From Prochlorococcus sp. AG-363-G03 (GTDB taxonomy: Bacteria; Cyanobacteriota; Cyanobacteriia; PCC-6307; Cyanobiaceae): a DNA stretch of 49,469 bases. Below the pieces are notes generated by a model. It was not told the DNA's origin and ran no database searches. It saw only the letters and a program-made list of their open reading frames with translations. A program made the translations under genes and the position numbers. This document shows positions 39,976-49,469 of this stretch, one piece after another (position 1 is the first letter of the stretch; each line of letters begins with the position of its first letter). The stretch is taken from assembly GCA_003280265.1 (NCBI GenBank), contig QCFJ01000004.1, positions 1 through 49,469 of the forward strand, in the 5' to 3' direction.

Positions 39976-42003
39976 TTATTTAAAACATCGTTGTTGATCT
40001 AAATTTAATATATGTTTTCTCTCTGCGTAATAAAGTTGCTGAAAGTTTATAGCGTCATTATTTAACTCTTCAAACATGCTAATCACTTTCTGTTCCATAT
40101 CAGATGAATTACTAGGCTCAGAATTTTCCTGAACAATAAGGGAGGCAATACAATTTTCAAGAGTTTGTAATCGTTGAGAACTCCATGCTTCAATTAGATG
40201 TCTACAACGTTTTAAAGATTTTTGCTTTTCAAGAGCAGCAAGAGCTCCACGGATGAGCGATTCCGGATCACCTAGTGTTGCCAAGCGAAGTTCATTAGCC
40301 TCTAGTAAAGGAGTAAGTTTAGGTAGATGTTCATTATCATTAACGAGGAAGTTGTCTAATAAGTTTTTAATTAAATCAACATCTGCAAGAATATTATTTG
40401 ATTCTTTAGAACGATTTATCTTCTCAATAGCTTCAAAACCGAACTTATTCTCCTCAATGTTACTTATAGTTGACCATATCGCTCGATGATGATTGATTGC
40501 AAAATCATCTAAATCTCTTAATCGCAATTCATAACGAATATAAGATCTATAGTTAGGACAATGGATATAAGTAAAAAGTATATCTGCCTCGCTTCTTTCT
40601 CTTAGAGTAACTTCTTGAGGTTTTTCATATTTCTTAGAACGGCCGTGCCATCTGTGACCACTAATTTGATTACGTAAATCTTCCTCTAGTTGTAGAGCGA
40701 ATCTAGCTTGACCTCCACTAAGACGTTGAGCGACCTTTTGTAGATAATGAGTTCTGATCGCTGTTTGAGGTAGCTTGCCAAGAAGAGTTACTAAAGAACT
40801 AATGGCTTCCTGAAATTGATCAGATTTATTTAAATCTAAATCCTTTAAAGATTGATCTATTTGCCAATCCATCCAGAGCGGTGATTTGGCTGCTAATGCT
40901 TCATATTCAGATGGTGAATTATCCTTAAGAAACTCATCTGGATCTTTACCTGAAGGTAATTGAAGAACTCTTAAATCAAGCTGACCTTGAATAGCAAGGT
41001 TTTCTACCTCACTAATAGCCCGATTAGCAGCACGAATTCCAGCATTATCCGAGTCAAAATTTAAAAGGATCTTTTTACTATCGGTAGAACGAGATAGGAG
41101 CGTTATTTGATTACTACTTAATGCAGTTCCCAGGGAGGCGACAACATTTGTAATACCAGAATCATGAAGTGCCATCACATCAAAATATCCTTCAACTACA
41201 ACTGCATAATCTTTTTTCCTAATTGAAAGGGCTGATTTATCTAAGCCAAAAAGATTTTTACCTTTTTCAAAAATTTCTGTCTCAGGTGAATTTAAATACT
41301 TAGGCTCAGAGCCATCAAGACTTCTTCCCCCAAAACCAATAACTCTTTTTTGCCTGTCATGAATAGGAACAATAATACGATTACGAAATCTGTCATAAAA
41401 ACCATTTCCCCCCTTTCTAGGAACAATTAATCCGGCGGATTCAAGTATCTCAACACTGATTTTTTCTATATCTACAAAATATTGGAGTAATGAATCCCAA
41501 TTATCTGGTGCAAATCCAAGCTCAAAATTGATTAAAATACCATCACTTAAATTACGTTTATTTTTTAGATAATCCAGAGCATTTTTTCCACATGGAGAAT
41601 TTAATTGATTTCTAAACCAACCTGCAGCCAATTTCAAAACACGATAAAGTGTTTCTCTACGTGAGATCTGTTGCTTTAGTCTTTCTTGTTGCGGTCCTTC
41701 AACTGTATCGATTGGTACTTGATATTTTTTAGCCAGCTCAAGAACAACATCACTAAAACTTTGTCTCTGAAACTCCATTAAAAATTTAATTGCATTCCCA
41801 CCAGCTCCGCATGAAAAACAATAAAAAAATTGCTTGCCAGGGATTACTGACATAGAAGGCTTACTATCATCATGAAAAGGACATATTCCGACATATTCTT
41901 TACCTTTTTTCTTTAAAACAACATGCTCACCAACCACATCAACAATATCTACGCGCTCTTTGACAGAATCAATTGTTCTAGGATGTAGTCGAACAGTAGC
42001 CAT
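39976..42003 (-). CDS. dnaG: DNA primase
   Basis: CPFHDDSKPSMSVIPGKQFFYCFSCGAGGN zinc finger; VVEGYFDVMALH TOPRIM. Confidence 0.97.
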   Translation of the reverse strand: MATVRLHPRTIDSVKERVDIVDVVGEHVVLKKKGKEYVGICPFHDDSKPSMSVIPGKQFFYCFSCGAGGNAIKFLMEFQRQSFSDVVLELAKKYQVPIDTVEGPQQERLKQQISRRETLYRVLKLAAGWFRNQLNSPCGKNALDYLKNKRNLSDGILINFELGFAPDNWDSLLQYFVDIEKISVEILESAGLIVPRKGGNGFYDRFRNRIIVPIHDRQKRVIGFGGRSLDGSEPKYLNSPETEIFEKGKNLFGLDKSALSIRKKDYAVVVEGYFDVMALHDSGITNVVASLGTALSSNQITLLSRSTDSKKILLNFDSDNAGIRAANRAISEVENLAIQGQLDLRVLQLPSGKDPDEFLKDNSPSEYEALAAKSPLWMDWQIDQSLKDLDLNKSDQFQEAISSLVTLLGKLPQTAIRTHYLQKVAQRLSGGQARFALQLEEDLRNQISGHRWHGRSKKYEKPQEVTLRERSEADILFTYIHCPNYRSYIRYELRLRDLDDFAINHHRAIWSTISNIEENKFGFEAIEKINRSKESNNILADVDLIKNLLDNFLVNDNEHLPKLTPLLEANELRLATLGDPESLIRGALAALEKQKSLKRCRHLIEAWSSQRLQTLENCIASLIVQENSEPSNSSDMEQKVISMFEELNNDAINFQQLYYAERKHILNLDQQRCFK

Positions 42004-42051
42004 ATGATAATTTTAATTGATCTTTAAATATTTAGTTAAGAGATTTAGAAA

Positions 42052-42966
42052 TTGAGAGAAAAACAACTTGCAGGTGAATTTAATTTTGAAAAAAATTTAA
42101 AAGGGATCAAATTTTTAATAGGAAGCGGATTTGCATTTAGCCTTATGAGTGTATGTGTTAAGGCGATTGGGGGGAGGATACCAATTTCAGAACTTGTTTT
42201 TGCAAGAGCAAGCATAAGTATAATAATAACAATATTCTTCTTATATAAAAACAAAATCAACCCCTGGGGTTATCAGAAAAAATTATTAATAATAAGAGGT
42301 TTGCTAGGAACAGTTGGGCTATTTTGTATCTTCAAAGCACTTACAATATTACCTATAGCAACAGCCACTGTAATACAATACATTTACCCTACTTTCACAG
42401 TGATATGTGCATACATAATATTAAAGGAATTTATATTGAAGAGAATAATATATTCAATTATTATTGGTTGGATAGGAATTGTTTTAGTTAGTCAACCAGA
42501 ATTAAACACCAATAGTAATATTAGAGAAACTATATTAGCAATTTTAATTGCATTATTGGGCGCATTGATGACATCATTAGCTTATATATGTGTAAGGAAA
42601 TTATCTTCCAAAGAGCACCCTCTTGTTATTATTTACTACTTTCCCTTAGTCTCTATCCCTTTTTCTATTCCTTTTATTATTAATGATTTTGTATTACCAA
42701 CCGGAATAGATTGGCTTTGGATAATAGGTATTGGTATTTTTACACAAATTGGTCAACTCTGTATAACAGAAGGGTTAAGACTACTACCCGCTGGCCAAGC
42801 AACTTCCCTAAATTATTCCCAGGTTATCTTTGCGAGTATATGGGGAGTATTAATTTTCCAAGAGAGATTAACAAGTTCAATTTACTTAGGTGGTTTTTGC
42901 GTACTTATTTCCACTATTATTAGTATGAGTGCATCCAAACCTCAGAAGCAAAAATATGAATTATAA
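42052..42966 (+). CDS. EamA/DMT-family transporter (TTG start)
   Basis: 10-TM-like EamA repeats; RGLLGTVGLFCIFKALTILPIATATVIQYIYPTFT. Confidence 0.9.
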   Translation: MREKQLAGEFNFEKNLKGIKFLIGSGFAFSLMSVCVKAIGGRIPISELVFARASISIIITIFFLYKNKINPWGYQKKLLIIRGLLGTVGLFCIFKALTILPIATATVIQYIYPTFTVICAYIILKEFILKRIIYSIIIGWIGIVLVSQPELNTNSNIRETILAILIALLGALMTSLAYICVRKLSSKEHPLVIIYYFPLVSIPFSIPFIINDFVLPTGIDWLWIIGIGIFTQIGQLCITEGLRLLPAGQATSLNYSQVIFASIWGVLIFQERLTSSIYLGGFCVLISTIISMSASKPQKQKYEL

Positions 42967-43345
42967 ATCTTTGATTTTTTCAATAGTTCTTATTAGCACT
43001 GGATCAACATCGATTCTTGCAGATGAGTTTCAGCCAGGTTACTCATCAAGTAGAACTTGTACGAGAAACGAATATAGAGAAGAATATATTCCTGGGACAA
43101 GAAATGATCCTGGATATGTAAAAAAATGGGAAGAAACGGTAGAAGTTCCTTGCCCAGGTGTTGGGTGGACAAAAAATAACAATAATGAAATTGATAATAA
43201 TGATTGCTCCGAAGGCAAAATTGCAGGGGGTATTTTAGGTGCTGGCTTTGCTACTGCAATATCTAGAGGAAAAGATCGTTGGTGGGCAATTCCTGCTGGC
43301 CTAGTAGGAGGTTCAATGGTTGGATGTCAGATAGATGGTGGATGA
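42956..43345 (+). CDS. Secreted protein with glycine-zipper-like C terminus (start 42956 preferred over 42929)
   Basis: Signal peptide MNYKSLIFSIVLISTGSTSILA; GKIAGGILGAGFATAIS...GLVGGSMVGC. Confidence 0.7.
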   Translation: MNYKSLIFSIVLISTGSTSILADEFQPGYSSSRTCTRNEYREEYIPGTRNDPGYVKKWEETVEVPCPGVGWTKNNNNEIDNNDCSEGKIAGGILGAGFATAISRGKDRWWAIPAGLVGGSMVGCQIDGG

Positions 43346-43383
43346 ATATTTTTCATTTTTCAGAAGTTTATTCAAAATAAATA

Positions 43384-44058
43384 ATGATTAGCTGGTTAAA
43401 AGGTGAAATTGTACATATCTGGCAAATATCTACCAAAAAAGGAGTTGTTCTGAATGTTGGTGGTGTTGGTTATGAAATACAACTATTACCAAAATACATT
43501 ATGAAAGCTGAGGTTTCTAATAAAATTGAATTATGGATTCACCAAATAGATCGTGAAGATGGTACAAACTTATATGGATTTATAAAGATTAATCAAAGAG
43601 ATTTATTTAGAGAAATAATTAGTGTAAATGGGATCGGTCCACAAATTGGTATGGCTATTTTAGAGGACTTTGAGGTTACTCAATTAGTTAATGCAATAGA
43701 AAATAAAGAATCTAATTTATTAACAAAAACTCAAGGAATAGGGAACCGAATCGCAGAGAGATTAATAGTTGAGCTTAGAAACAAACTTCATAGATTTATA
43801 GACAATAATGAAACAAGTCATAACTACAAAAAAGACATAGAGCCTAATCAGTTTTCTAAATATATTGATGAAATATATCTAATTCTAAATTCGCTTGGAT
43901 ATCTGGATAATGAAATAAAAGATTCAATTGAAATATTAACAATCAACGAAAAAGAAATTTCTTTATTACTGAATTCCCTATCTGCGGAAGAAAAAGCAAG
44001 GTTAATGGATAAACATCTCAAAGAGATTCTTATGAAATTGAGTGAAAAGAGTACTTGA
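43384..44058 (+). CDS. ruvA: Holliday junction DNA helicase subunit RuvA
   Basis: MISWLKGEIVHIW...GVGYEIQLLP...LFREIISVNGIGPQIGMAIL...TQGIGNRIAERLIVEL. Confidence 0.94.
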   Translation: MISWLKGEIVHIWQISTKKGVVLNVGGVGYEIQLLPKYIMKAEVSNKIELWIHQIDREDGTNLYGFIKINQRDLFREIISVNGIGPQIGMAILEDFEVTQLVNAIENKESNLLTKTQGIGNRIAERLIVELRNKLHRFIDNNETSHNYKKDIEPNQFSKYIDEIYLILNSLGYLDNEIKDSIEILTINEKEISLLLNSLSAEEKARLMDKHLKEILMKLSEKST

Positions 44059-44108
44059 TAGAAGGCTAGGGATTCAATTAGAATTTAAGAAAAGAAAAGC
44101 AAAATCAA

Positions 44109-44378
44109 ATGTCTCTAGGCACAGAAGAAAAACAAAAGCTAATCAACACTCATCAAGTACATCCAACTGATACGGGTTCAGTAGAAGTCCAAGTGGCTAT
44201 GCTTACTACAAGAATCTCAAAATTAAGCAAACATCTTCAGGGAAACATCCATGATTTCTCCTCAAGACAAGGATTGCTTAAAATGATTGGTCAGCGTAAA
44301 AGACTTTTAGGTTATGTACGGACTAAAAGTGAAAAAAGATATACAGAGCTTATTGAAAAATTAGCAATTAGAGGATAA
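44109..44378 (+). CDS. rpsO: 30S ribosomal protein S15
   Basis: [29 protein letters not shown]...[22 protein letters not shown]. Confidence 0.97.
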   Translation: MSLGTEEKQKLINTHQVHPTDTGSVEVQVAMLTTRISKLSKHLQGNIHDFSSRQGLLKMIGQRKRLLGYVRTKSEKRYTELIEKLAIRG

Positions 44379-44405
44379 TGACTGGTATTGAATTGCTAGA
44401 AGCTA

Positions 44406-44846
44406 ATGAAAGGTGCAAAAAAAAGCAACAAGGAACAACCTAAAGAAGTAAGAATAGGATTCTCCAGCAATAACTCAGCTCCAAAAATAGTTTCAAAGAA
44501 ATCTTCAAAAAGTACTAACAAGAAGTCAGGTATTCCAAGCTATGTTGCAAATAGAATGGCAAGGAGAATAGCTTTTACAACAGGTATTCCAACCCTAAGT
44601 GGTATGGGAGTTTTTATTGGAAGTTATTTTTTAATAAGCAAAGGTATTGCTGATATATCTCCAACACTCACTCTAGTCAGTTCAGCGATATGTTTTTTTA
44701 TTGGCTTATTAGGATTAAGTTATGGAATACTCTCTGCGAGTTGGGATTTTAATCCAGGAAGTTTTTTAGGTTTTGAAAATATAAAACCAAACATAAATAG
44801 GATGAAAGACGCATTCAAAACAAATCAAAAAGATATCACTAGTTAA
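44406..44846 (+). CDS. DUF3464 / PAM68-like membrane protein
   Basis: IPSYVANRMARRIAFTTGIPTLSGMGVFIGSYFL...SYGILSASWDFNPGSFLGFENIK. Confidence 0.82.
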   Translation: MKGAKKSNKEQPKEVRIGFSSNNSAPKIVSKKSSKSTNKKSGIPSYVANRMARRIAFTTGIPTLSGMGVFIGSYFLISKGIADISPTLTLVSSAICFFIGLLGLSYGILSASWDFNPGSFLGFENIKPNINRMKDAFKTNQKDITS

Positions 44847-44855
44847 AAATAAAAT

Positions 44856-47800
44856 TTAAATTACAAGACTTTGACTTGTTCTCGCTATAAAGGAATTCTT
44901 AGACAAAGAATCTAAAGCCAAGTCAGCATCCTTTACACAGAATTGATCGCCTAACCTTACATACCTAGTATTATCATTGTCCTTAAGACATGCTACGACA
45001 GGGATACGAACGCCTAATTCATTTCTAGCTGGTCTAATATTTGAAAGACATTCTCTTAATTTATGCTGAACATTGATATCAGTAGCTTGTTCAGGGCGCA
45101 GATCTATCAAAAGAAATCTTAAATCATCAATTTCACGACAATCATCAATAATTAATTGAACAGTTTCATCTCTCCTATCGACGCTGCCCCAAATCAATAA
45201 TCTAGTTTCAACCATCAAATGATCAGACAATCTTTCATAACTTTTTGGGAAGACAACCGCTTCACAAGAACCAGTTAAATCCTCTAGTTGAATAATCGCC
45301 ATTCTGTCACCTTTTCTAGTTGTGACTTGTCTCATCTCTGGAATCATTGCTATTACACTTACCTTTGACTTATCCTTCTGTTCTTCTAAAGAGCCAAGGC
45401 TGATAGGAGCAATCAATTTCGCAGGTTCTGAAAGTTGCTTCAAAGGATGATCCGATAGATAGAAGCCAACATGCTCTTTTTCTAATTTAAGCTTCTCTGA
45501 GGGAGGGTACTCTTTAACTGGTTTTGCCTTTGGAGCAGATGAATAATCATCAGTCGATGATGATTCATTATTTATCGAAGATGAGAGATCAAAAAGGTTT
45601 CCTTGACCGCTAATTCTATCTTTTGCCCTTGAAGAAGCCCATTCAATAGTTAAATCCAAATCAGCAAGAAGCTGACCGCGATTTGCATTTTCTTCAAGAC
45701 AATCAAGAGCTCCTGAATGTATCAAAGCCTCAAGACCTCTTCGGTTAATAGCACTCAGTGAAATTCGGTCACAGAATTCTGCCAATGAACTAAATTTGCC
45801 ATCTTCATCTCTAGAGGTGATAATTTTTCTAATTGCACCATCACCCAAATTTTTGACCGCTGAAAAACCAAAAAGAATTGAATTGTCATTTGGAGTGAAA
45901 TCAACCCCAGAGGTGTTTATATTTGGAGGCATTACGTTTATGCCCATTGAATTACAGTTAGAAATGTATCTTTGAACCTTGTCAGCCGAGCCAGAATTAA
46001 CAGTAAGTAATGCCGCCATGTAGGCGACAGGATAATGTGCTTTCAAATAAGCAGTTTGATAAGTAACTGCGCCATAAGCAGTTGAATGACTTTTGTTAAA
46101 GCAATATTCAGCAAATAAAACCATTTGATCAAATAACTTTTCAGCAACAATGGCAGAAACGCCATTCTTAACTGCCCCATCAACAAAGAGAGTTCTATGA
46201 CGCTGCATTTCGGATACTTTTTTCTTACCCATTGCCCTTCTTAATAAATCTGCTTGACCAAGCGAATATCCTGCTAAATCCTGTGCGATCTTCATGATCT
46301 GCTCTTGATAGACCATGATTCCATAAGTTTCACTTAAAATAGGTTCAAGTGATTGATGCTGAAAATCAATACTTTCCTTACCATGTTTTCTATTTATAAA
46401 TTTAGGAATTAATCCAGCATCAAGAGGACCAGGACGGTAAAGAGCAAGAATTGAAGAGATATCCTCCAGAGATGATGGCTTAAGATCTTTTACTATTTGT
46501 CTCATTCCACTAGATTCAAGTTGAAAGATTCCTTCTAAATCGCCCCTAGAAAGTAATTCAAATGTTTTTTCATCTGTAAAAGGCAATGAATCAGGGTCTA
46601 ATCTCTCACCAATTGATTTCTCAACTAAATTAATTGTCTTTTCTATCATTGTAAGATTTCTCAGTCCTAAAAAGTCCATCTTCAAAAGGCCAAGTGATTC
46701 AATATCTTCCATAAAATATTGAGTGATTATTTGTCCATCATTATTTCGTTGAAGAGGAACTAAATTATCAAGTGAATTAGCCGCTATAACTACACCTGCT
46801 GCATGCACACCAAAAGTCTTATTTGTTCCTTCTATCCTCATTGCCATATCAACCCATTTCTTTACTTTTGAATCATTGTTGTATTTTTCATAGAATTCCT
46901 TATTTGGCGATTCCTTTGAAATCATTGATGACAATTTTGCAGGTTTACCCCTTACAACTGGAATTAATTTGGCCAAACGATCTGCATCTCCATAGGGAAT
47001 ATCAAGTACACGAGCAACATCTTTCAAAACAGCCTTAGATGTCATTCTGTTAAATGTAATTATCTGTGCAACTTTGTCTTCACCATACTTATTAGTAACA
47101 TAATCGATAACTTCTCCACGTCTTTCAATACAAAAGTCGGTGTCAATATCAGGCATAGACTTCCTCTCAGGATTGAGAAATCTTTCAAATAACAACCCAT
47201 TTTGAACTGGATCAATATTAGTTATGTGAAGAGAAAAAGCTACTAGAGAACCTGCTGCTGATCCTCTACCAGGACCTACAGGAATATTTTGTTCTCTTGC
47301 AAATCTTATATAATCCCAGACAACAAGAAAATATGTAGGAAAACCCATTTGCTCAATCACTTTTAGCTCATATTCAAGTCTTTCCTTATAAACATTTGGG
47401 AAATTATCAAATTCCGAAATACCTAATATTTCTTGCAAACCTTTAATAGTTATCTCTTTAAGATATTCGATTGATTTATATCCACTAGGTATAGGAAAAT
47501 TTGGCATCTTATAAGTGCCTAATATCGTATATTCTTCAACCTTGTCTGATAGTTTAATCGTATTTTCTATTGCACTATTTATTATTTTGTTGTCTAAATG
47601 ATCAGTAAACAAACATCTCATTTCCTCCTCAGATTTAATATATTCTGTACCTGTATATCTTAATCTTTTATGATCACTAATTAATTTTCCAGTCAAAACA
47701 CAAATCAGTGCATCATGCGCTTCAATATCATGCTTTGATACATAATGTGCGTCATTGGTAGCAATAATTTGGATGTCAAGTTCCTTAGATATTTTGACTA

Positions 47801-48374
47801 TTTCACTATTAACAATTCTATCCTCTATAGATCCATGGTCTTGAATTTCAAGGTAAAAATCATCACCCAGAATTTCTTTATACCAAGAAGCTACTTCCCT
47901 AGCCACATCATTTCTACCTTTTAATATCGCTTGTGGAATTTCGCCGCCTAGACAAGCTGTTGAACAAATTAAACCCTCACTATATTTTTTAAATAAATCC
48001 TTATCTATGCATGGCCTTGAAAATATACCTCTCCCCCTTACACCATTCAAATGACTAAGCGTTGTTAATTTGACTAGATTTTCATAACCTATCTGGTTTT
48101 TCGCAACAACCACAAGATGATATCTTTTTTCTTTTTTGGGTTGAGGGTCATCAATTGAACCGTTAATGACGTACATCTCATTGCCAATAATTGGCTTGAT
48201 ATTTGCTGCCTTACATAACTTCAATAACTCAATGGCTCCATACATTACCCCATGATCAGTAAGGGCTAAAGCTGGCATACCCAATTCCTTTGCCCTTTGT
48301 ACCATCAAAGGGAGTTGACTAGCTCCATCAAGAAGGCTGTAATCACTATGATTATGAATTGGAACAAAAGACAT
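44856..48374 (-). CDS. dnaE: DNA polymerase III subunit alpha
   Basis: PHP domain [42 protein letters not shown]; no intein seen. Confidence 0.97.
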   Translation of the reverse strand: MSFVPIHNHSDYSLLDGASQLPLMVQRAKELGMPALALTDHGVMYGAIELLKLCKAANIKPIIGNEMYVINGSIDDPQPKKEKRYHLVVVAKNQIGYENLVKLTTLSHLNGVRGRGIFSRPCIDKDLFKKYSEGLICSTACLGGEIPQAILKGRNDVAREVASWYKEILGDDFYLEIQDHGSIEDRIVNSEIVKISKELDIQIIATNDAHYVSKHDIEAHDALICVLTGKLISDHKRLRYTGTEYIKSEEEMRCLFTDHLDNKIINSAIENTIKLSDKVEEYTILGTYKMPNFPIPSGYKSIEYLKEITIKGLQEILGISEFDNFPNVYKERLEYELKVIEQMGFPTYFLVVWDYIRFAREQNIPVGPGRGSAAGSLVAFSLHITNIDPVQNGLLFERFLNPERKSMPDIDTDFCIERRGEVIDYVTNKYGEDKVAQIITFNRMTSKAVLKDVARVLDIPYGDADRLAKLIPVVRGKPAKLSSMISKESPNKEFYEKYNNDSKVKKWVDMAMRIEGTNKTFGVHAAGVVIAANSLDNLVPLQRNNDGQIITQYFMEDIESLGLLKMDFLGLRNLTMIEKTINLVEKSIGERLDPDSLPFTDEKTFELLSRGDLEGIFQLESSGMRQIVKDLKPSSLEDISSILALYRPGPLDAGLIPKFINRKHGKESIDFQHQSLEPILSETYGIMVYQEQIMKIAQDLAGYSLGQADLLRRAMGKKKVSEMQRHRTLFVDGAVKNGVSAIVAEKLFDQMVLFAEYCFNKSHSTAYGAVTYQTAYLKAHYPVAYMAALLTVNSGSADKVQRYISNCNSMGINVMPPNINTSGVDFTPNDNSILFGFSAVKNLGDGAIRKIITSRDEDGKFSSLAEFCDRISLSAINRRGLEALIHSGALDCLEENANRGQLLADLDLTIEWASSRAKDRISGQGNLFDLSSSINNESSSTDDYSSAPKAKPVKEYPPSEKLKLEKEHVGFYLSDHPLKQLSEPAKLIAPISLGSLEEQKDKSKVSVIAMIPEMRQVTTRKGDRMAIIQLEDLTGSCEAVVFPKSYERLSDHLMVETRLLIWGSVDRRDETVQLIIDDCREIDDLRFLLIDLRPEQATDINVQHKLRECLSNIRPARNELGVRIPVVACLKDNDNTRYVRLGDQFCVKDADLALDSLSKNSFIARTSQSLVI

Positions 48375-48445
48375 TAATATCCTACAGAGCTACGCTGCAT
48401 ATAGTGTAGCGACAATTATATACTCCACATAAAGTGGTTTAATCT

Positions 48446-49469
48446 TTATAACGTGAAATCCGTCTTAGGTCTATTTTTATAAACCGCAGCAGCGTCTTCA
48501 AATTGACTGGCTACTTGAAGTAGCTTCGCTTCTTCAAAAACATTACCTATTAGCTGTAAGCCTATTGGAAGACCTGATTTATCAAACCCGCATGGCAAGC
48601 TAATAGCTGGTAACCCAGCAAGATTTGCTGGAATAGTTAATAAATCTGATAAATACATTGCCATAGGGTTGTCAATATTTTCTCCAGAGCCAAAAGCAGT
48701 AGTGGGGGCCGTGGGAGCTAACAAAATATCTACTTTTTTGAAAGCATCATCAAAGTCTTTACGTATCAAAGTTCGAACTTGCTGGGCTTTCTTGTAGTAA
48801 GCATCAACATAACCTGCAGAAAGAGCATAAGTTCCTATAAGAATTCTTCGTTTAACTTCACTTCCAAAACCAAGCGCTCGACTTTTGGAGGTCATTTCTA
48901 TAAGAGATTGTTCATCCTTAGAGCGGAATCCATATTTGACACCGTCATATCTAGCTAGATTCGCTGAAGCTTCAGATGGTGCAATAACGTAATAGGTGGC
49001 AATTCCATCATTAAAGCGAGGGCAAGAAACACTAATGATCTCGGCACCCAAGTTTTCAAGCAGCGAGGCAGATGCAAGAACAGATTCTTTAACATCAGAG
49101 GCTAAACCTTCATGATCAAAGCAGTTGTCAATCAAACCTATTTTTAGACCCTTAATTGACTTAGAAAGGGTTTCTAAATAATTGGGAACAGGAATGTCAA
49201 CAGTAGTTGAATCAAACTCATCTTTACCTGAAATTACTTGCAAAATTTCAGCTGCGTCAACAACGTTATTTGCAAATGGACCAACCTGATCTAAAGAGCT
49301 TGCAAAAGCTATTAATCCCCATCGACTCACGCGCCCATAAGTTGGTTTCATTCCAACAACCCCGCAAAATGCAGCTGGTTGTCGAATTGAACCGCCAGTA
49401 TCTGAACCAACTGATCCATAACACAATCCAGCAGCAACAGAAGCCGCGCTACCACCAGAGCTACCTCCA
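48446..49469 (-). CDS. gatA: Aspartyl/glutamyl-tRNA amidotransferase subunit A (N terminus beyond window)
   Basis: [64 protein letters not shown] amidase signature; reading frame stays open to window end. Confidence 0.95.
   Translation of the reverse strand, partial: GGSSGGSAASVAAGLCYGSVGSDTGGSIRQPAAFCGVVGMKPTYGRVSRWGLIAFASSLDQVGPFANNVVDAAEILQVISGKDEFDSTTVDIPVPNYLETLSKSIKGLKIGLIDNCFDHEGLASDVKESVLASASLLENLGAEIISVSCPRFNDGIATYYVIAPSEASANLARYDGVKYGFRSKDEQSLIEMTSKSRALGFGSEVKRRILIGTYALSAGYVDAYYKKAQQVRTLIRKDFDDAFKKVDILLAPTAPTTAFGSGENIDNPMAMYLSDLLTIPANLAGLPAISLPCGFDKSGLPIGLQLIGNVFEEAKLLQVASQFEDAAAVYKNRPKTDFTL

Noticed and set aside
42711-42923. 70-aa ORF in another frame of the EamA transporter gene
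   Set aside because: Overlaps a convincing transporter frame; no independent support.
48389-48410. Near-palindrome GCTACGCTgcatatAGTGTAGC upstream of dnaE
   Set aside because: Imperfect (needs a G-U pair) and short; could be a leader hairpin but too weak to promote to a finding.
1-49469. CRISPR arrays, transposases, toxin-antitoxin or phage defence systems
   Set aside because: No regularly spaced repeats, and no recognisable transposase, nuclease, methylase or defence motifs among the ORFs.

Overview
This AT-rich window looks like core genome of a marine picocyanobacterium, most likely Prochlorococcus or a close relative. The inference rests on psaK, petN, Psb29/Thf1 and cyanobacterial DnaK/DnaJ proteins, low GC, and many short conserved proteins. 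It is mostly housekeeping: argC, ribBA, murQ, dnaK/dnaJ, pstCAB, tRNA-Ser(GGA), suhB-like, hisZ, htpG, rpmB, a peroxiredoxin-DUF2499-DUF3593 cluster, psaK, dxs, ilvA, scpB, ycf19-like, pyk, ftsH, clpP, psb29, petN, secDF, pdhB, ispE, rsmA, rlmH, umuDC, dnaG, ruvA, rpsO, dnaE and gatA. No transposase, integrase, CRISPR array or classical mobile element is visible. The most interesting signals lie outside the supplied ORF track: (1) a perfect 22-bp inverted repeat with an 8-nt loop between rlmH and umuDC, centred on a LexA-box-like motif and carrying a TATAAT on both strands, followed by umuD, umuC and an HEXXH-containing protein of unknown function; (2) unlisted microORFs, namely petN (33 aa) plus a 40-aa partner, a 31-aa hydrophobic ORF between DUF3082 and pdhB, and 46-aa and 52-aa ORFs in a small-protein island at about 28.1-30.5 kb; (3) a 26-bp perfect palindrome in a divergent promoter region; (4) a Pho-box-like repeat upstream of pstC; (5) strong inverted repeats beside tRNA-Ser and in the ftsH leader. 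Everything was read by eye; no database search was run.
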